In this document: piece after piece, positions 11,393-22,900 of the stretch
Position numbering within the stretch: the stretch's first letter is position 1
Layout: each line of letters starts with the position of its first letter
Source of the DNA: Limnephilus marmoratus
Lineage: Eukaryota; Arthropoda; Insecta; Trichoptera; Limnephilidae
Direction of reading: 5' to 3'
Assembly (NCBI GenBank): GCA_917880885.1
Contig: OU862906.1
Location: 63,582,165-63,646,164 of the forward strand
DNA length: 64,000 nt
Position numbers and translations under genes: made by a program
Notes under the pieces: generated by a model
The model's input: the letters and a program-made list of their open reading frames with translations, nothing else
Told to the model about the DNA's origin: nothing
Database searches by the model: none

Positions 11393-11975
11393 AGAGCTTT
11401 CAATCCTGGGTTCTTGAGAACCGGGATACCAGGAATCCCGGACCTTTTTCGGCATCGTAACCCCGGTGCTGCGCTGGTTTTAATCCCGGGATTACAGGAT
11501 TTTTCTTGGTTTCACATATTATTAAATAGGATCTGGCGAATTTCGATTTCCAAACGCAACGTGGAGTGAGTCTTTACAAATGCTATGAGATATTAAAATC
11601 AATATCAGCTGCACCTACCAGTGTGGAATCCGACCAGATTTTTTCGGGATGAGGATCATCACTAAATGATGAAACCCTAGACTCTGATATTACGAAGGTC
11701 GCATTTTAGGTTTTAAAATATTGAATAAGTTTTTTCATAGTGTTTTGTATTTTTTTGCTTTTTTTACTTTTGTTGTTTTGTGGGGCCACTATTAATATTA
11801 TTTGAATTTAGTAAATAATTAATTTTACTGAACCTGTGTATAATGAATAAAAAAAAATTCTAAGCCTGCGTTACAAACACATTTGTTTATAATATTTAAA
11901 TGTCCGGTGCCAGCAATGAGATCCCGGGATTGAAAAATGCTAGCACCGGTTCTGAAAAAGACTCCCGGGATTAAA
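11393..11975 (+). mobile_element. hAT-like transposon remnant
   Basis: The ends are roughly inverted: the left reads GCTTTCAATCCTGGG and the right, reverse-complemented, GGGCTTTTAATCCCGGGA. Inside, both ends carry ACCGGTGCT / ACCCCGGTGCTG blocks. The interior includes a decayed hAT-type C-terminus (11573-11706). A pair of 8-bp target duplications was not found, so the boundaries are approximate. Confidence 0.5.
11573..11706 (+). pseudogene. hAT transposase C-terminal (dimerisation) remnant
   Basis: One frame gives YEILKSISAAPTSVESDQIFS, an in-frame TGA, then GSSLNDETLDSDITKVAF and a stop. hAT transposases end in a dimerisation region with the pattern ATS..SER.FS..G....R..L....V..L, and this order is kept (APTSVESDQIFS, then DETLDSDITKVAF). 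The DDE core is absent. Assignment rests on this short motif alone. Confidence 0.5.
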
Positions 11976-12721
11976 AGCCCTTTTCTATTATTTCTATTTC
12001 GCTATTTTGTCATATGTTCGTCGGACTAATGACTTTTTAACATAAAATATTTAACATGACATCTTGATATATGGACATCTAATAAAGTAAAAAAGGTCTG
12101 TAAACCTTGCTTACACAGATGTACATAATGAATAATTATAATATATCTACAACCTAGACAACTTTAACAAAATATGGGTCAAAATCGGCAGCCATTTTCT
12201 GACTAGACTTAATCCCACCCCTGAAAGATACACTATGATTAATTCACAATAGTGAACCAAGTCACTTGAAACAAGTCATGCACTCGAGTGTTGAAAATAT
12301 TCTAAGCGTACACAAAACAAACAAAAATTTTACAATGTGACCTGACTCAAATTTTCATTCCCTTCGATCGTGCCATATCTTCAAAATTGGTAATCTTAGA
12401 TTTTTTAAATTTATCTAATTTTATTTTTATTAGTAGAATTGTCATAATAATATAGCAGGGTATTAATATTTTAATTCAAATTACAACGTACTTCTAAGTA
12501 CATCGTTCCAGACGTACAAGCAGAAGTTACAACGTCAGTCACACAATCTCTTGGGACAAGAATTTGTTTAATTCATGAGCTGTGAAACTTTCCAACAGCA
12601 CGATTAGTTTCCATGTAAATATGAATCTATTAGTACCCAACCCAGACTACCTACTTCATTCTCGTTCTACCACCTACAACACTCTAGAATTTTAGTCACA
12701 ATGACAAGAAAACCAACACGA
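11976..12721. other. AT-rich DNA, nothing recognised
   Basis: No ORF with a signature, RNA gene or repeat end. Confidence 0.5.
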
Positions 12722-12918
12722 CTGGTCAGTGGTTGAGTGGGCATAGCGCTTGGGTCCCACCCGAGCGTCGCGTGTTCGATTCCTCGTCTGGCTAAGTCCT
12801 CCATCACAACACAAGCAACATTTTCGGCTTTCTGTGGTGGTAGTAGGAGATTTTCAAACATTGTTGGGTTATTCGTAACCCGGGAATGTTTGTCTTTCTT
12901 TTTAAAAAAAAAAAAAAA
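12722..12918 (+). mobile_element. SINE family E, tRNA-derived with long poly(A)
   Basis: The head at 12722-12795 carries an A-box-like TGGTTGAGTGGGCATAGC and a B-box-like GTGTTCGATTCC at the right spacing. The short body (CATCACAACACAAGCAAC, GGTGGTAGTAGGAG) ends in TTTAAAAAAAAAAAAAAAAA at 12901-12919. It is the only copy in the window. The pure A-run suggests it is fairly young. Confidence 0.75.
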
Positions 12919-13479
12919 AATAATATTCTAATTCGGTTGAAAACTTAACTGATCCGAATAATTAATTGTGTTCTAAAAAATCTTCCCATTCATCCAATCC
13001 TGTGAAGATTTTCTAAAAGGATTGGTATTTTATTGAGGCGTTTTATTATCAAGGAACGGTGTCTTTCACTTGGGTTTAATGTGAAGTTGCTACCTTACTG
13101 ATCAGAAATAAAATCTGTCATAAAACTGATTCCCATTCCATTGCGAAACAAAAAGAAATTACCAATAATTTATTATTCTTCGCCCTCTTTCTTGTTGTTT
13201 TACAAGTTTACATGGAACAAAAATACCTTACCATTTTCTTTGTTTAAGATGAAATAATTGCTTTCAATTCGAAACATCAAAGAGATGAAAAACTTGGATA
13301 TCGTTTTCCTGCATAAAATGATCAATGTTTGTTAACCATAAAAATATATTGTATCATAATATGAGCTTGGGGTGTAGATATAATAAATCTCAAAACTCTC
13401 TGGGGCGTAACATCCCAAAAAATTATTTTGATTGATGAATTTATTCGCGGACAAATATCAACAAAAATGGCTATTTTGC
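12919..13479. other. AT-rich DNA, nothing recognised
   Basis: No supportable feature. Confidence 0.5.
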
Positions 13480-13592
13480 TTATGTCGCAGACCAATCATA
13501 AAATCAGGCAGATCATGATGCGCCACAGGCACTAAACGATCTACCGCAAGACACTTCATGATCTGCCTAATTTTACGACCGGTCTACGATAT
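13480..13592. mobile_element. Short palindromic element (MITE-like)
   Basis: A left arm TTATGTCGCAGACCAATCAT...AGGCAGATCATGA and a right arm TCATGATCTGCCTAATTTTA...GGTCTACGATATG are inverse copies over about 40 bp with some mismatches, and the loop is about 30 bp. AGGCAGATCA recurs near 13967, so it may belong with the next palindromic block. Confidence 0.5.
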
Positions 13593-13784
13593 GTACATAA
13601 AAAGACACCAACCATGTAAAGTAAGCTTCTGCAGCCTAAGCGGTCTTTAAGATGTTTCCAGTCTATGTTTTGATTCACAACGCACAAATTCAATATTTAT
13701 GACGGACGCCGATTAGGTTATGTTGTACATCCGGAGAAAGTAAAATTCACAATTTGCTGGCCGCAAATATCAGATTTGTTCATA

Positions 13785-13950
13785 CGATTGTCTGATCCGA
13801 CAAAAAACGATTGGACGGCCGGCGCGGAAAAGCGTGGCCTATTTTCATTACTCCTCGCCGGCCGTCCAATCCTGTCCGACAACGGGTGTGGCCCCGGTAT
13901 TATAACCAATCCGGTTTTCGTATTATGTCTGATCCGATTTTTGTCTGATG
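13785..13950. mobile_element. GC-rich foldback with perfect 16-bp arms
   Basis: GATTGGACGGCCGGCG at 13809-13824 is perfectly inverted at 13856-13871, with a 31-base loop. Outside the arms CTGATCCGACA and CTGTCCGACA continue the resemblance. Much richer in CpG than the surroundings. No coding content on either strand. Confidence 0.5.
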
Positions 13951-14189
13951 TGTGCGGCCTGCCTAAGGCAGATCACATTAATTAGGCAGGTTGAGTTTTT
14001 ATCATGCATCAATAACAAATTTGAATAATTCAATTATTTTTCGATCCAACAGGATGGCCCAATTGTCATCATTTAGCAGTTGACAAGCACAATGTAAATT
14101 AGTGTCTCCACTATGTCACGATAATAATTATTACTTAATAATAATTCTTTTCCTGACTTAATAAACCTTCACCTGGCCGCTTACTTTAA

Positions 14190-14890
14190 TTGTTGAATCG
14201 CCGTATTTTGGATTTTTTCGATTGGCAACGGTATTGTTAAACTTCCGGCGTCACCTTTTGAATTTCCGTCGTACGGGAGCCCGACGTAAATTCGAATCGT
14301 CGCCTAATTTTATAATATGTGTTCATGTCACAGTTACGGGTCAATACCTTTTACCAGAATTATGACACTAATCCTAACCGTGATTCGTATATAGCTGAGT
14401 GTGTGGATCGCATTCTTTTTGAATTGTCCCGAAGCGACGAGAGATCGCCATGTTTTAAGGCTAACACACCGCCGTGTTCAAAATTGAGTGTGAAATATCT
14501 GAGGAATCGGGGCGATAGCAGTCGATGGCTTGACGTAAATAAGGCCCGGTAACAAGCGACGGTCGTGGCGGTACCTATTTGTCGCGTCATCCGCCGACGG
14601 ATGGATTCCTGGTGCTCATCTTCGGATGAAGCATGCTGATCGAAACGGGATTCTACCCGGTGCTCCTTGGTGTGCTCAAACCGGAGCCCTGGTCCTGCTC
14701 GGGAGCTTGGATCTTGCTCCCTGGCGAATGGTCTGGTTACTTGGAGGCTTTCCTTGGGGTCTTTTCTCGGTGCCCGAACTGGAGATGGAGCGAAACTACA
14801 GCCCGTGCTTCCTCAGCACGCATATGTGAAGCCGAATAAAGTGTTCGCGTGAATTTAGAAGTAATTTGTTTGGAACCATGGTCCGCAGGT
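14190..14890 (+). promoter_or_regulatory. CpG-rich block: possible promoter/first exon or solo LTR
   Basis: This is the longest CpG-rich stretch in the window. A TATA-like CGTATATAGC lies at about 14385, AATAAAGTG at 14836, and then AACCATGGTCCGCAGGTACG at 14874-14893. The last can be read two ways. Either an ATG in good context with a splice donor (CAG|GTACG) would make a tiny first coding exon, or the block is a solo LTR ending near GGAACCA with TGGTCCGCAGG as a primer-binding-like site. A 77-codon frame at 14319-14552 has no family signature. No second copy is present, so I cannot decide. Confidence 0.35.
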
Positions 14891-15444
14891 ACGCTATTCC
14901 TTTATTTTAGTTAATTGCCTCTTAGATTTCAGAACAGGTTATGTTTTCTTTGGGAAATGAATCCCGGTCCCTTGAAAGGCACCGTTGTATTGGAGATTTA
15001 AATATAGTTGTAATTGTTACTAGATAAACTCTTTTATTCCCCTAGCCTAACCATCCTTACTGGAGGGAAATCTGCATTCTCCCTTCCCACCATCCTGAGG
15101 GAGTTTCTCATGCACTGTATAAAAAAGGGTGCCAAGGAACCTTTATGTTACAACTAGTCCGCAGAGATAGCCATAATACCATTTTTGCGATATAAACTAG
15201 TTTTTTATTTATTTATTTTATAATCGAAGTCAAAGAAAAAACTAAATGTACCTACCTTCGGAGATTACAAATTATACTAAAAAATATTAAAAACTGATGA
15301 AACTCCTAAAATTAATTGAAGTTGAAAAATATATTTGTATTATAAATAAGCTCATTTTGTTGGAAGCTTTATCTCCAACAAATACCTGCTAGATTAAAAT
15401 TCTTGTAATAATAGTGTCGCGGAACAGCTCAAGTATCGGGCTTA
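14891..15444. other. Unassigned DNA
   Basis: No further exon-like frame follows the possible donor at 14888 within this stretch, and no repeat boundary is clear. Confidence 0.45.
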
Positions 15445-15625
15445 ATAATAATTGAAACCCGATTACATCTGGCTTCAAAAGCCTTGGCGTTCTGTGTAGG
15501 GCTATCAGATTCTTCAATGGACACCCACTGCTTCTCCCCTACAGATCTCAAGGGCTCTCAACAAATGAATTTGGTAGCCACTTCTGAGCTGGAACCATCA
15601 AATATGTTATTCCCTGCTCATGCAG
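15445..15625 (+). pseudogene. LINE B fragment (RT C-terminal part), plus strand
   Basis: One frame reads TRLHLASKALAFCVG, then RAIRFFNGHPLLLPYRSQ and NEFGSHF followed by a stop. It follows LINE B's RVKLASQKLGVLYRA, RARRYFNSAQLLTLYKSQ and VEFGSHLWSGA in order. The ATG-started frame at 15484 overlaps in another register and is not the LINE frame. Diverged and inactive. Confidence 0.65.
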
Positions 15626-16163
15626 AGGAGGTGAGATCATATTACAGGATTGTTAAAGTAGCAATTTCGCAATTTCTTAGGCATATTAAAATATTTAGAG
15701 TTCTTAAGTCTGATTTGCAAAGGAATGAGCAGCATTGATTCCATGTGCACATGTAAGACACCGACAAATATTTTCGTAAAACTACTCCATGTCGAACGAA
15801 TTGCCTGCATTAGTCTATCGTTCATTTAATTCTCACTCCTTTTATGCCCCAACTAACATATTACAGTATCTTCGTTCAAGTACGTATTTGTTCCTCAAAA
15901 CGCCCTTATAGTACTTCAATAACTTACGCTTGAAGTAGAAAGGTTTATGATTAAAAGATTATAACAAAACAATAATCCAAAAAATACCCATTACAGCCGA
16001 AATAACTAGTTTGTTCATTTAATATATTATTAACTGCATTGCCTACCAGGGAACCGATCCATTATTTTATTTTATGTTTACATAAAATATTAAATTATCA
16101 CGATGAGCTTATTTTTTCTTTGTACCACGGGTCGTTTGTGCCTTGAATTTCGTTTTAAGCCGA
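15626..16163. other. AT-rich DNA, nothing recognised
   Basis: No supportable feature. Confidence 0.5.
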
Positions 16164-16900
16164 ATGGCCGGCATTCGTGGTCAAGCGGTAACGCTTTTGA
16201 ATACGAATCATAATAATAACGTTATATTTGTTTGGCGCAGTTTTATGTCATTTCACTTCAAGTGCGCAGGTCGGGGGTTCAAATTCCAGCGTGGGTAAGT
16301 AAATTTTATTTGATTTGGTTTTTCAAAAATTCAAAAAGGGTGTAAAGAGAAGGAACCAGTGTAAAGAGTTGGAACCAGTGATTCCTGACATTATTTGTAG
16401 TAAAAAATGTAAATTTTGGTTGACTTTTTTTTTTCTTCAAAATCAAACAAAAAAAAATTCACCCCATGTCGTCACTGGTCACCTAGCTGAGTAACCGACC
16501 AACCCCTGACCCCACCCCACCCCACCTCCAACTGTCCAACCACTACCATTTTTTTGTTTTTGTAAAACAAAAATAAAACATCAAAAATGTCACCGGAGAC
16601 CAAAATTTCATTTACATTTTTAACTCTAAATAATTTCAGGAATCACTGGTAAGTAAATCAAGTACGTCCCTTAACACCCTGTATAATATCACGTTCCAGA
16701 GTGAAAGATGCACTCCTCATGGCCCCTGTGAAGGACCGGCATTCAGAAAGTTGCTTGGAATGGCTTTAGCCGCGTTTTGTGACCAAATCTGAATAACCTG
16801 ATACTTTCTCACCTTCCTTGACCTAATATACTTCCCCTCACAATTACCTTCAGCCTCGCCAAATGGGGAAGTAGTCTTGTACGGAATTCACGTAAAATTG
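16164..16900 (+). mobile_element. SINE family A, old copy split by other DNA
   Basis: Head fragments (AATGGCCGGCATTCGTGG; then GGTCGGGGGTTCAAATTCC) are separated by about 50 extra bases within the tRNA part. The body resumes only at 16686 (CACGTTCCAGAGTGAAAGATG) and runs to TACGGAATTCACGTAAAA. Between head and body sits the inverted-repeat element at 16337-16681. Confidence 0.65.
16337..16681. mobile_element. MITE inserted in a SINE A copy
   Basis: The left part CCAGTGATTCCTGACATTAT...AAAAATGTAAATTTTGG is inverted at the right end as CCAAAATTTCATTTACATTT...TTTCAGGAATCACTGG. Outermost bases AGGGTGTAAAG and CTTAACACCCT also pair, so the inverted ends exceed 80 bp. The centre is C-rich (ACCCCACCCCACCCCACC) and has no ORF. 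Superfamily unclear; a short TA-type duplication is possible but not provable here. Confidence 0.65.
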
Positions 16901-17268
16901 GCAAAAAATAAATTATTTTAATTAAAAAACATATCAGAACTTATAAAAAAGAAAATATTTCTTCTAAGTACATGATGGAGAAAGAGATTATAGAACATAG
17001 AATAAAGAAGGAAAGTGCCTTCCATATAAATTTGAATGAAACAAATGTTCTATTCAGCCCGGTTGCCCAGAGCTCTGTTTCACTTACACTCGCCTGTCAT
17101 CGTAGATCTCCATCCCATTTTAATTTGGTAAACACAGTTTGTATTGGAAATTTATGCCTCCATTGGGAAAATATTTGGATCACGAAACGCGCACACAAAG
17201 CACTTCTTGTGTTATTATTCGTTTTAAAATGTTCCTCATTCGTGATAGAAGCTTCACAGTGTAAATAC
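16901..17268. other. Unassigned DNA
   Basis: A 99-codon open frame at 16972-17271 shows no domain, no repeat and no supporting splice or start context. I do not call it a gene. Confidence 0.45.
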
Positions 17269-17398
17269 TAATGGCCGGTTTTCTGCGACCATTTCCACAA
17301 ACAATACTTTAAACATTACCATAAACACGGGGCATGGCCACAATGTTTTTAGTTTTCTACGGGTCACAGAACGCAAAAACATTGTGACCGGCCTTAAG
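17269..17398. mobile_element. Small inverted-repeat element, about 130 bp
   Basis: TAATGGCCGGTTTTCTG at the left faces GTGACCGGCCTTAAG at the right. Inside, GGCCACAATGTTTTTAG is inverted as CGCAAAAACATTGTGACC, so the second half can form a hairpin. Confidence 0.5.
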
Positions 17399-17859
17399 CG
17401 CCTTTGTTAGAGGGACGACACACCCATGCCTAAACAAGCTATAACTTATTTTATGACACAGGTCAACTGCACATATGTGTCGATTGCACTTGTTTGAGTG
17501 CACGATGTACCGATATCAATTTATATGACATGTTCAGCCATCTCTAGTCTCGTTTCTACTTCTACAAATGCAAGTTTGTTGGTATATTGATTTCTTTGCA
17601 TCGTTGTAATGCCATATTTGAAATCCATCAAAAAAAACTAATGCCAAACGGCGCCTGAGGGTGGATTTGTTGGAGGGCAGTAGATGGCGGGGATGAAACC
17701 GGTAAATTCAAGAACGATTGTAGAAACCACATTGAACAAGAGAAGTGTGATAGATAGTAACTAAGTTATATTAAATAATTAATTTGTAAACTTGTGGAAA
17801 TGACTAAAACGAAAATCTAATATATGTAAAAATTGAAATATGCTTGCTAATAAATAAAT
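17399..17859. other. Unassigned DNA
   Basis: No repeat or coding signature seen. Confidence 0.45.
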
Positions 17860-18075
17860 TTGGATTTAAGTGAGTTGCCTATGTATTGCTATATTAAGCG
17901 TAGGAAATGTTTGAAACCTTCAAAATACCTTCTTTCTACCCCCGCGAAGGTTTCTGGATTATTACAACCACATGACAATACATCTGAAAAGCTTTTTAAT
18001 TATTACAAAAACTCTTACGAAACTGCCAAAATGTCACAATTTAAGAATGACATTTTGCAAACCATCAATTGTTAA
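17860..18075 (+). CDS. Hypothetical 71-codon ORF
   Basis: A short open frame whose codons look less biased to low complexity than most frames here (RRKCLKPSKYLLSTPAKVSG, then SEKLFNYYKNSYETAK). I recognise no family. It ends about 105 bases before the LTR element. It could be a remnant of an exon or of a transposon ORF, or chance. No promoter or splice site supports it. Confidence 0.15.
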   Translation: MDLSELPMYCYIKRRKCLKPSKYLLSTPAKVSGLLQPHDNTSEKLFNYYKNSYETAKMSQFKNDILQTINC

Positions 18076-18180
18076 ATCATCGACTGTTTAATCAAAATTC
18101 AATTTTCGAATAAACTATTTAAATTAAGGTATATACTGGAGGGACTTAGTAAGTAAGAATTATATGCATTTTAAATAGGT

Positions 18181-18888
18181 TGTTAGCATTGCCGCTTATA
18201 CGGCCATTTGCTAAACCAAAACCTGGAAAGGACACGCAATACATAGGCCAACAGAGCTAGCTCAGAGCCGGCAGCAAGCAAGGTTCCTCTTAAAACCAAG
18301 GCGAGTGTTGTGGTTCGCTTGTGAATTCCTCCTCCTTCTTTCCTCACAATCTCCAGGTCTCTTTCCTCAATCAGAACACAGTTTTGCACGTAAAGGGTTT
18401 ATTCATTTAGAAGGAGACAGGGTTTTACAATTGCCAGCCTCGGCAAACTACACATGGGTACTTGCTAGGTATAGAATTCTAACGTGGCGGGGAACTTCTC
18501 TCTACTCTCCACACGTATTAGTGAATTTAAACGCGGGATGTAACACACCAGAGGGGACAAAGATTCATTTTACTCACAAAGCAGGATATGAGGTAGTCGT
18601 CAGACAGGCTACTGTGGGCTGGAGCCTTCTCGTGCACAAAACACATTATAGAAACAATCACGAGTTTTTAGGTTCTCGAACAGCGCGCTAGCGCAATCAC
18701 TGTTGTCAAGCCCGCGACCAGCCGGGGATTGAATGCCGGGTGCCGTTCGGCACTGGGGCCACGGACCTCCGCGTGCAGAGAGGGGGGCGGAGAGGGGGCG
18801 GTACGGCGAGCTGTGAACTGGGGGCCAATTCACTAGCTCCTCGCAACAGGAATAAGGGGGTCTATTCTTTATCTTTTGTAACGTAACA
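18181..18888 (-). repeat. 3' LTR of the minus-strand retroelement
   Basis: 708 bp, TGTTAGCATTGCCGC at its left edge and TTGTAACGTAACA at its right. It differs from the other LTR at two positions I could find (AGAGCTAGC against AGAACTAGC; GTGCAGAG against GTGCGGAG). A minus-strand AATAAA at about 18388-18393 is a candidate polyadenylation signal. The 128-codon plus-strand frame inside (repeated at 24821-25207) is a by-product of the LTR sequence. Confidence 0.88.
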
Positions 18889-18900
18889 CTTCCCCCCTCG
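18889..18900 (-). other. Polypurine tract
   Basis: Minus strand CGAGGGGGGAAG directly against the LTR. It is the expected primer site for plus-strand DNA synthesis and fixes the element's orientation. Confidence 0.75.
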
Positions 18901-19644
18901 CCACAATAAAAGCGACGTGGTAATGGAGCAGTAGGGCTAAGAAATCCTCTTACCCTTCTAGCACTTGTGCCAAAAAAAAACATTTAAGAGAAAGAGGAGA
19001 GAGAGAGTGAGAAGTTGCTAGCTACAAAATAATAAATAAAAATAGTAGAAAACAAAAACAAAAGAGAAAAAAAGCATGGTGAACAAAGAATTATCTATGA
19101 ATGTACATGAAAGAGCAGTGACATACATAAATATAAACAAGGACCTGCTGGAGAAAGGTACAAGGGTTATGCAGTGATAGAAAAAAAATTACTCTAAATT
19201 GTATCATTGGTCTGTGAGCTATGTTTGCGTAGCGTGGATGCGTAGGATGTCTGGGGTGTTTGAACGTTACACTGAAGTTACAAGGTTACTTTGTCACAGT
19301 AACCTGGCCCGTTTGAGATTACACTCAAGGAACACTAGGATCTTAAAGAAAACACGAAGAAGAGAACGCAGGATGAGGCTTCTTGGTGGTGGAGAGGGTT
19401 CTACCTGTCACAGAGGTCAAAAAGGTAGCTGCTTCCGGATCCTGTGGGTGGTCCAGTACGACATCATTGAGGTACTGGAGAGTGGAATTGTGATTGGTGG
19501 TTGGTCCTTTATAGAGGAGGTGGTTTGTGTGCATGACAGCCGTTGTTGTGATGGTGGTTGGTACACTGGTTTGTATACAGTGGGATTGTTGTATGAACAA
19601 TTGTTGGTATTGTTATTTGCGCAAGGGCACAGGAGCATTGGCAT

Positions 19645-19907
19645 GATGGCAACAGAGCATTTGCAAGGTGCAGCTGGAACATTTGCAAGATGCAGCAGGA
19701 ACATTTGTACAATAGCAACAGGAACATTTGCGAGATGCCGCAGGAACATTTGCACGATGGCAACCGGAACATTTGCAAGATGCCGCAGGGATATTTGTAC
19801 AATGGCAACAGGAACATTTGCACGATGCCGCAGGGACATTTGTACAATGGCAACAGGAACATTACAAGGTGCCGCAGGAACATTTGCATGATGCAACAGG
19901 AACATTA
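19645..19907. repeat. 21-bp minisatellite inside the LTR element
   Basis: About twelve units of a 21-bp sequence close to GCAACAGGAACATTTGCAAGA alternate with a GCCGCAGGAACATTTGTACAA variant, giving a 42-bp higher order. Because 21 is a multiple of three, several frames on both strands stay open. On the element's sense (minus) strand one frame repeats a heptapeptide with the pattern ANVPVAI/QMSLRHR. Whether it is translated is unknown. Confidence 0.8.
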
Positions 19908-22900
19908 ACCAACCTAGAGCTGATGTGCTCGGGTTTGTTTGAGTGATGGTTTTGTGATGATACAATTCGCAACTACACGCACGACTCACACTAGGTTAAG
20001 TTAGGTGCGGTCGGGTGCTTTTGGTACGCAGGGTTTGAAGGCATGGGACCTCCGTGACGGTAGTGAAGGCAGCATGAAGAGAGGCGCAGGTGTAGATAGG
20101 GTGAAGAGCTGCTGGTCTTCTTATTAATCCGGCGAAAAAATTATTATTAGAACAAAATTCTTGAAGTTTTACCTGCCTGGTAGATCAATGATGAAAAGGT
20201 TTGGAGAGAAACAAGGTGTGCATGTTGAGAAAGATTGGATTTGTTTGACGTGTAGAGAGAGAGAGAGACGGAGAGAGAGTTAACTAAATGCAACTACAGA
20301 CTTATACATATTACAGGTACGTATTCAAGGAAGGTTCTGTTTAACCCATTTAGTTTTTTTTTTAAACTAAATACATTTCCAAGAACACGTGGGTAAGAGT
20401 TTGTACGTATGACAAAATGCCCCGTTCGAAAGAAGTTGGTCTTCCATGACCTATGGTCACGTCTATACGGTAGCATTTTTTCTACTTTCGAAGAACAAAA
20501 ACATTGAGTACAAATAAGTTATGAAAAGTGGGAAAGGAGTAGGAAGTTGAAAGGATCCGTGTATGAAGGTTGTCCCATTTGACAAACGAAACGCCAAGTG
20601 CGTAACGCATATATCCCCATTCACGGGTAATTTCGAGGAAGGGAAAGGGTGACAATTGGGAACATTTGAACGAAGAAAACTGCTGAGGACTCGGCTATTT
20701 CCGAAATTCGACCTCTGAGTGGAAGGTGAAACAAGGTCTACAGCAGTTATCCTGGCACATTACAATACCATTTGGTAGTGTAGGACAAAAGGAATACACT
20801 GACATAAAAGAGTCTAATCCTCCACGTGTATTGGATAGAAGATTAGAGGGTCGTTTTATTCTCCTACTTGTTTGCGAGAAATGACAGACCCTTGCTCAAA
20901 TCTCACAAACCTGGGGGGTTTTCTTGTTCGTCTCCCAGACAACGAGTTAGGTGTTTTTTGTGTCCATCAACTTAACTCCTACGACACGATGCCCCATAAT
21001 CATGAGTGAAGCGTATGATTAGTCCTTTTGAGATAGTGGATAGTTCCTGGGTTCTTGTGACAGGAAGTCCACGGGCATGTTAATGAGTATTCTGCTGCAA
21101 AAGCAATAATTTTCTGATAACAGAAAATAAAAGGCGTGTGATCTACACTTGGTAGGTCACACAAACATGGGGGTAGATATTATTACGTTCGCACGACTCA
21201 TGGTGAATATTGTCACGTTTTCACGTCTCACGTGACAGGAATGAACGATTTACAACAAATTTTGCCCAGTATTGAAAGACAGTAACCCAATAGGTATTTA
21301 AAACAATTTAATGAGATAAATCACCCTCTCGATCAACAACCCTGTGTTGACGAGCAAACAATGAGTAGTTATGACGGACTCCCCGTGACGTGTAAAAACA
21401 CAAAGATATTATGAGATTCGCATCTATAGCAGTGGATATTGTAAGGTTCACACCTATAATAGTAGATATTGTAAGGCTCGCGCCTATAATGTTACAAAGT
21501 TTACGTTCAAAAAGGTGGGTCCCCATTCAATACAGACGGCGGGTTGCAATGATGTAATTAATACGGCACTGCAGTAGCTTAATAAACTCATATTAGCATA
21601 TGTTACAAGACTTGCCAAAAGGCGATAAACACAAATTTTATTGAAGATCTGGCCAAGATTTTAAACTTCAAACAAGAATAATGGTACAATAAAGGACAAA
21701 AGAAACTGATGTCATGATAAAATATTGTACCTCATAATGAAGTTGTGTATGTACAAAGAACAATGTTAATGAAGGGACGAAACGTATTGTCACTTTTATA
21801 ACAAAAAAAATTTTTCTCAGAATCCGACAAAATACGATTCTGGAAAAAAAATAGAGCAATTGGGTTGAGCGCCATTCTAATTTTTGGAAAAAGAAGAAAA
21901 AACCACAAGTAGCAACAAGGTTGCTCTTGAATTGTTTCGAATCCAGCGAATGTGACCTGATAGGTGTGTTCATTTGGTGTATTCGAAACGATCCCCAATA
22001 TACAACATTACTATGAATGTGTAGGATGGGGTGAAGAGGAAAAAGAAAAAAAAGAAAAAACGGGAGGATTTCCTATTATAACAGAAATCGTCGCGACATT
22101 CTTACAATATGGTGCTGTGACCATAGTAGCGAGCTGCGGCAATGGTCTGAAACCAATGGTTATTATACAGACTTGCACTTATGATTTTATATTTACAACA
22201 TTAGGGTAGGGACGTACTGGTACGACAAAAACCCGACACAAAACAATTAAAAAAAGGTGATATGACAAGATGAGACGATGAGACGATGAGGTGAGAAAAA
22301 AAACGCGCGGATGCTGCAAGAATTGTGAAAAGGAAAGCGACGTCTCGGAGCAAGAGTTTTCCGGAACCGTTGATGGTAGGGGGAAAAGGAGGCCCTTTCC
22401 CGAAGTGATCAATTTCAGGAAGAGGATGCATACAAGTATGAAAACGGTGCCCCAAGAGGTGCTCTTGTGGTACAGCAGGCAAGGCACGCAGGATGTACAA
22501 GAACATATAAAATTATGCAAAAAGAAAAAGAATGTACAGGAGTTAGGTTACCGTTGACATTAATGTGCCTTCGGGTGTAAGGATTACCTTACGAATGCCC
22601 ATATGGGTGATTATTTACATTTAATAATTACAAGTAACTCACGTCATTTATGACAAGAATTATAAGACTTCTAAAGAGACCGCATCGCACTGATTGACGA
22701 CTGGCCAAGAGAGGTCAGGGGCGTAATAATGGTCAGGGTTAACAAGATGCATGTTTTGCCAATTTGATAACGCCTGAGTACTTGATGTGATGGAATTTAC
22801 TGATTCCGTATTCCTTTTTGTTGTAGAAAGAAGCATATAGAGTAAGGCATTTTTTGGATTTATTCCTAGGAGAAATCTTTCTATTTCTCAGGGCCTGTAG

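Noticed and set aside
18305..18691. 128-codon ORF, repeated exactly at 24821-25207
   Set aside because: Both lie wholly inside the two LTRs and run antisense to the element. The duplication is explained by the LTRs, not by gene selection.
19199..19891. 230-codon ORF rich in ICTMATGTFARCRR repeats
   Set aside because: It is antisense to the LTR element and open only because the minisatellite unit is a multiple of three.
22291..22557. 88-codon charged ORF with two cysteine pairs, possible zinc finger
   Set aside because: The CCKNC cluster lacks the spacing of a gag zinc knuckle or other finger, and the frame is antisense to the LTR element.
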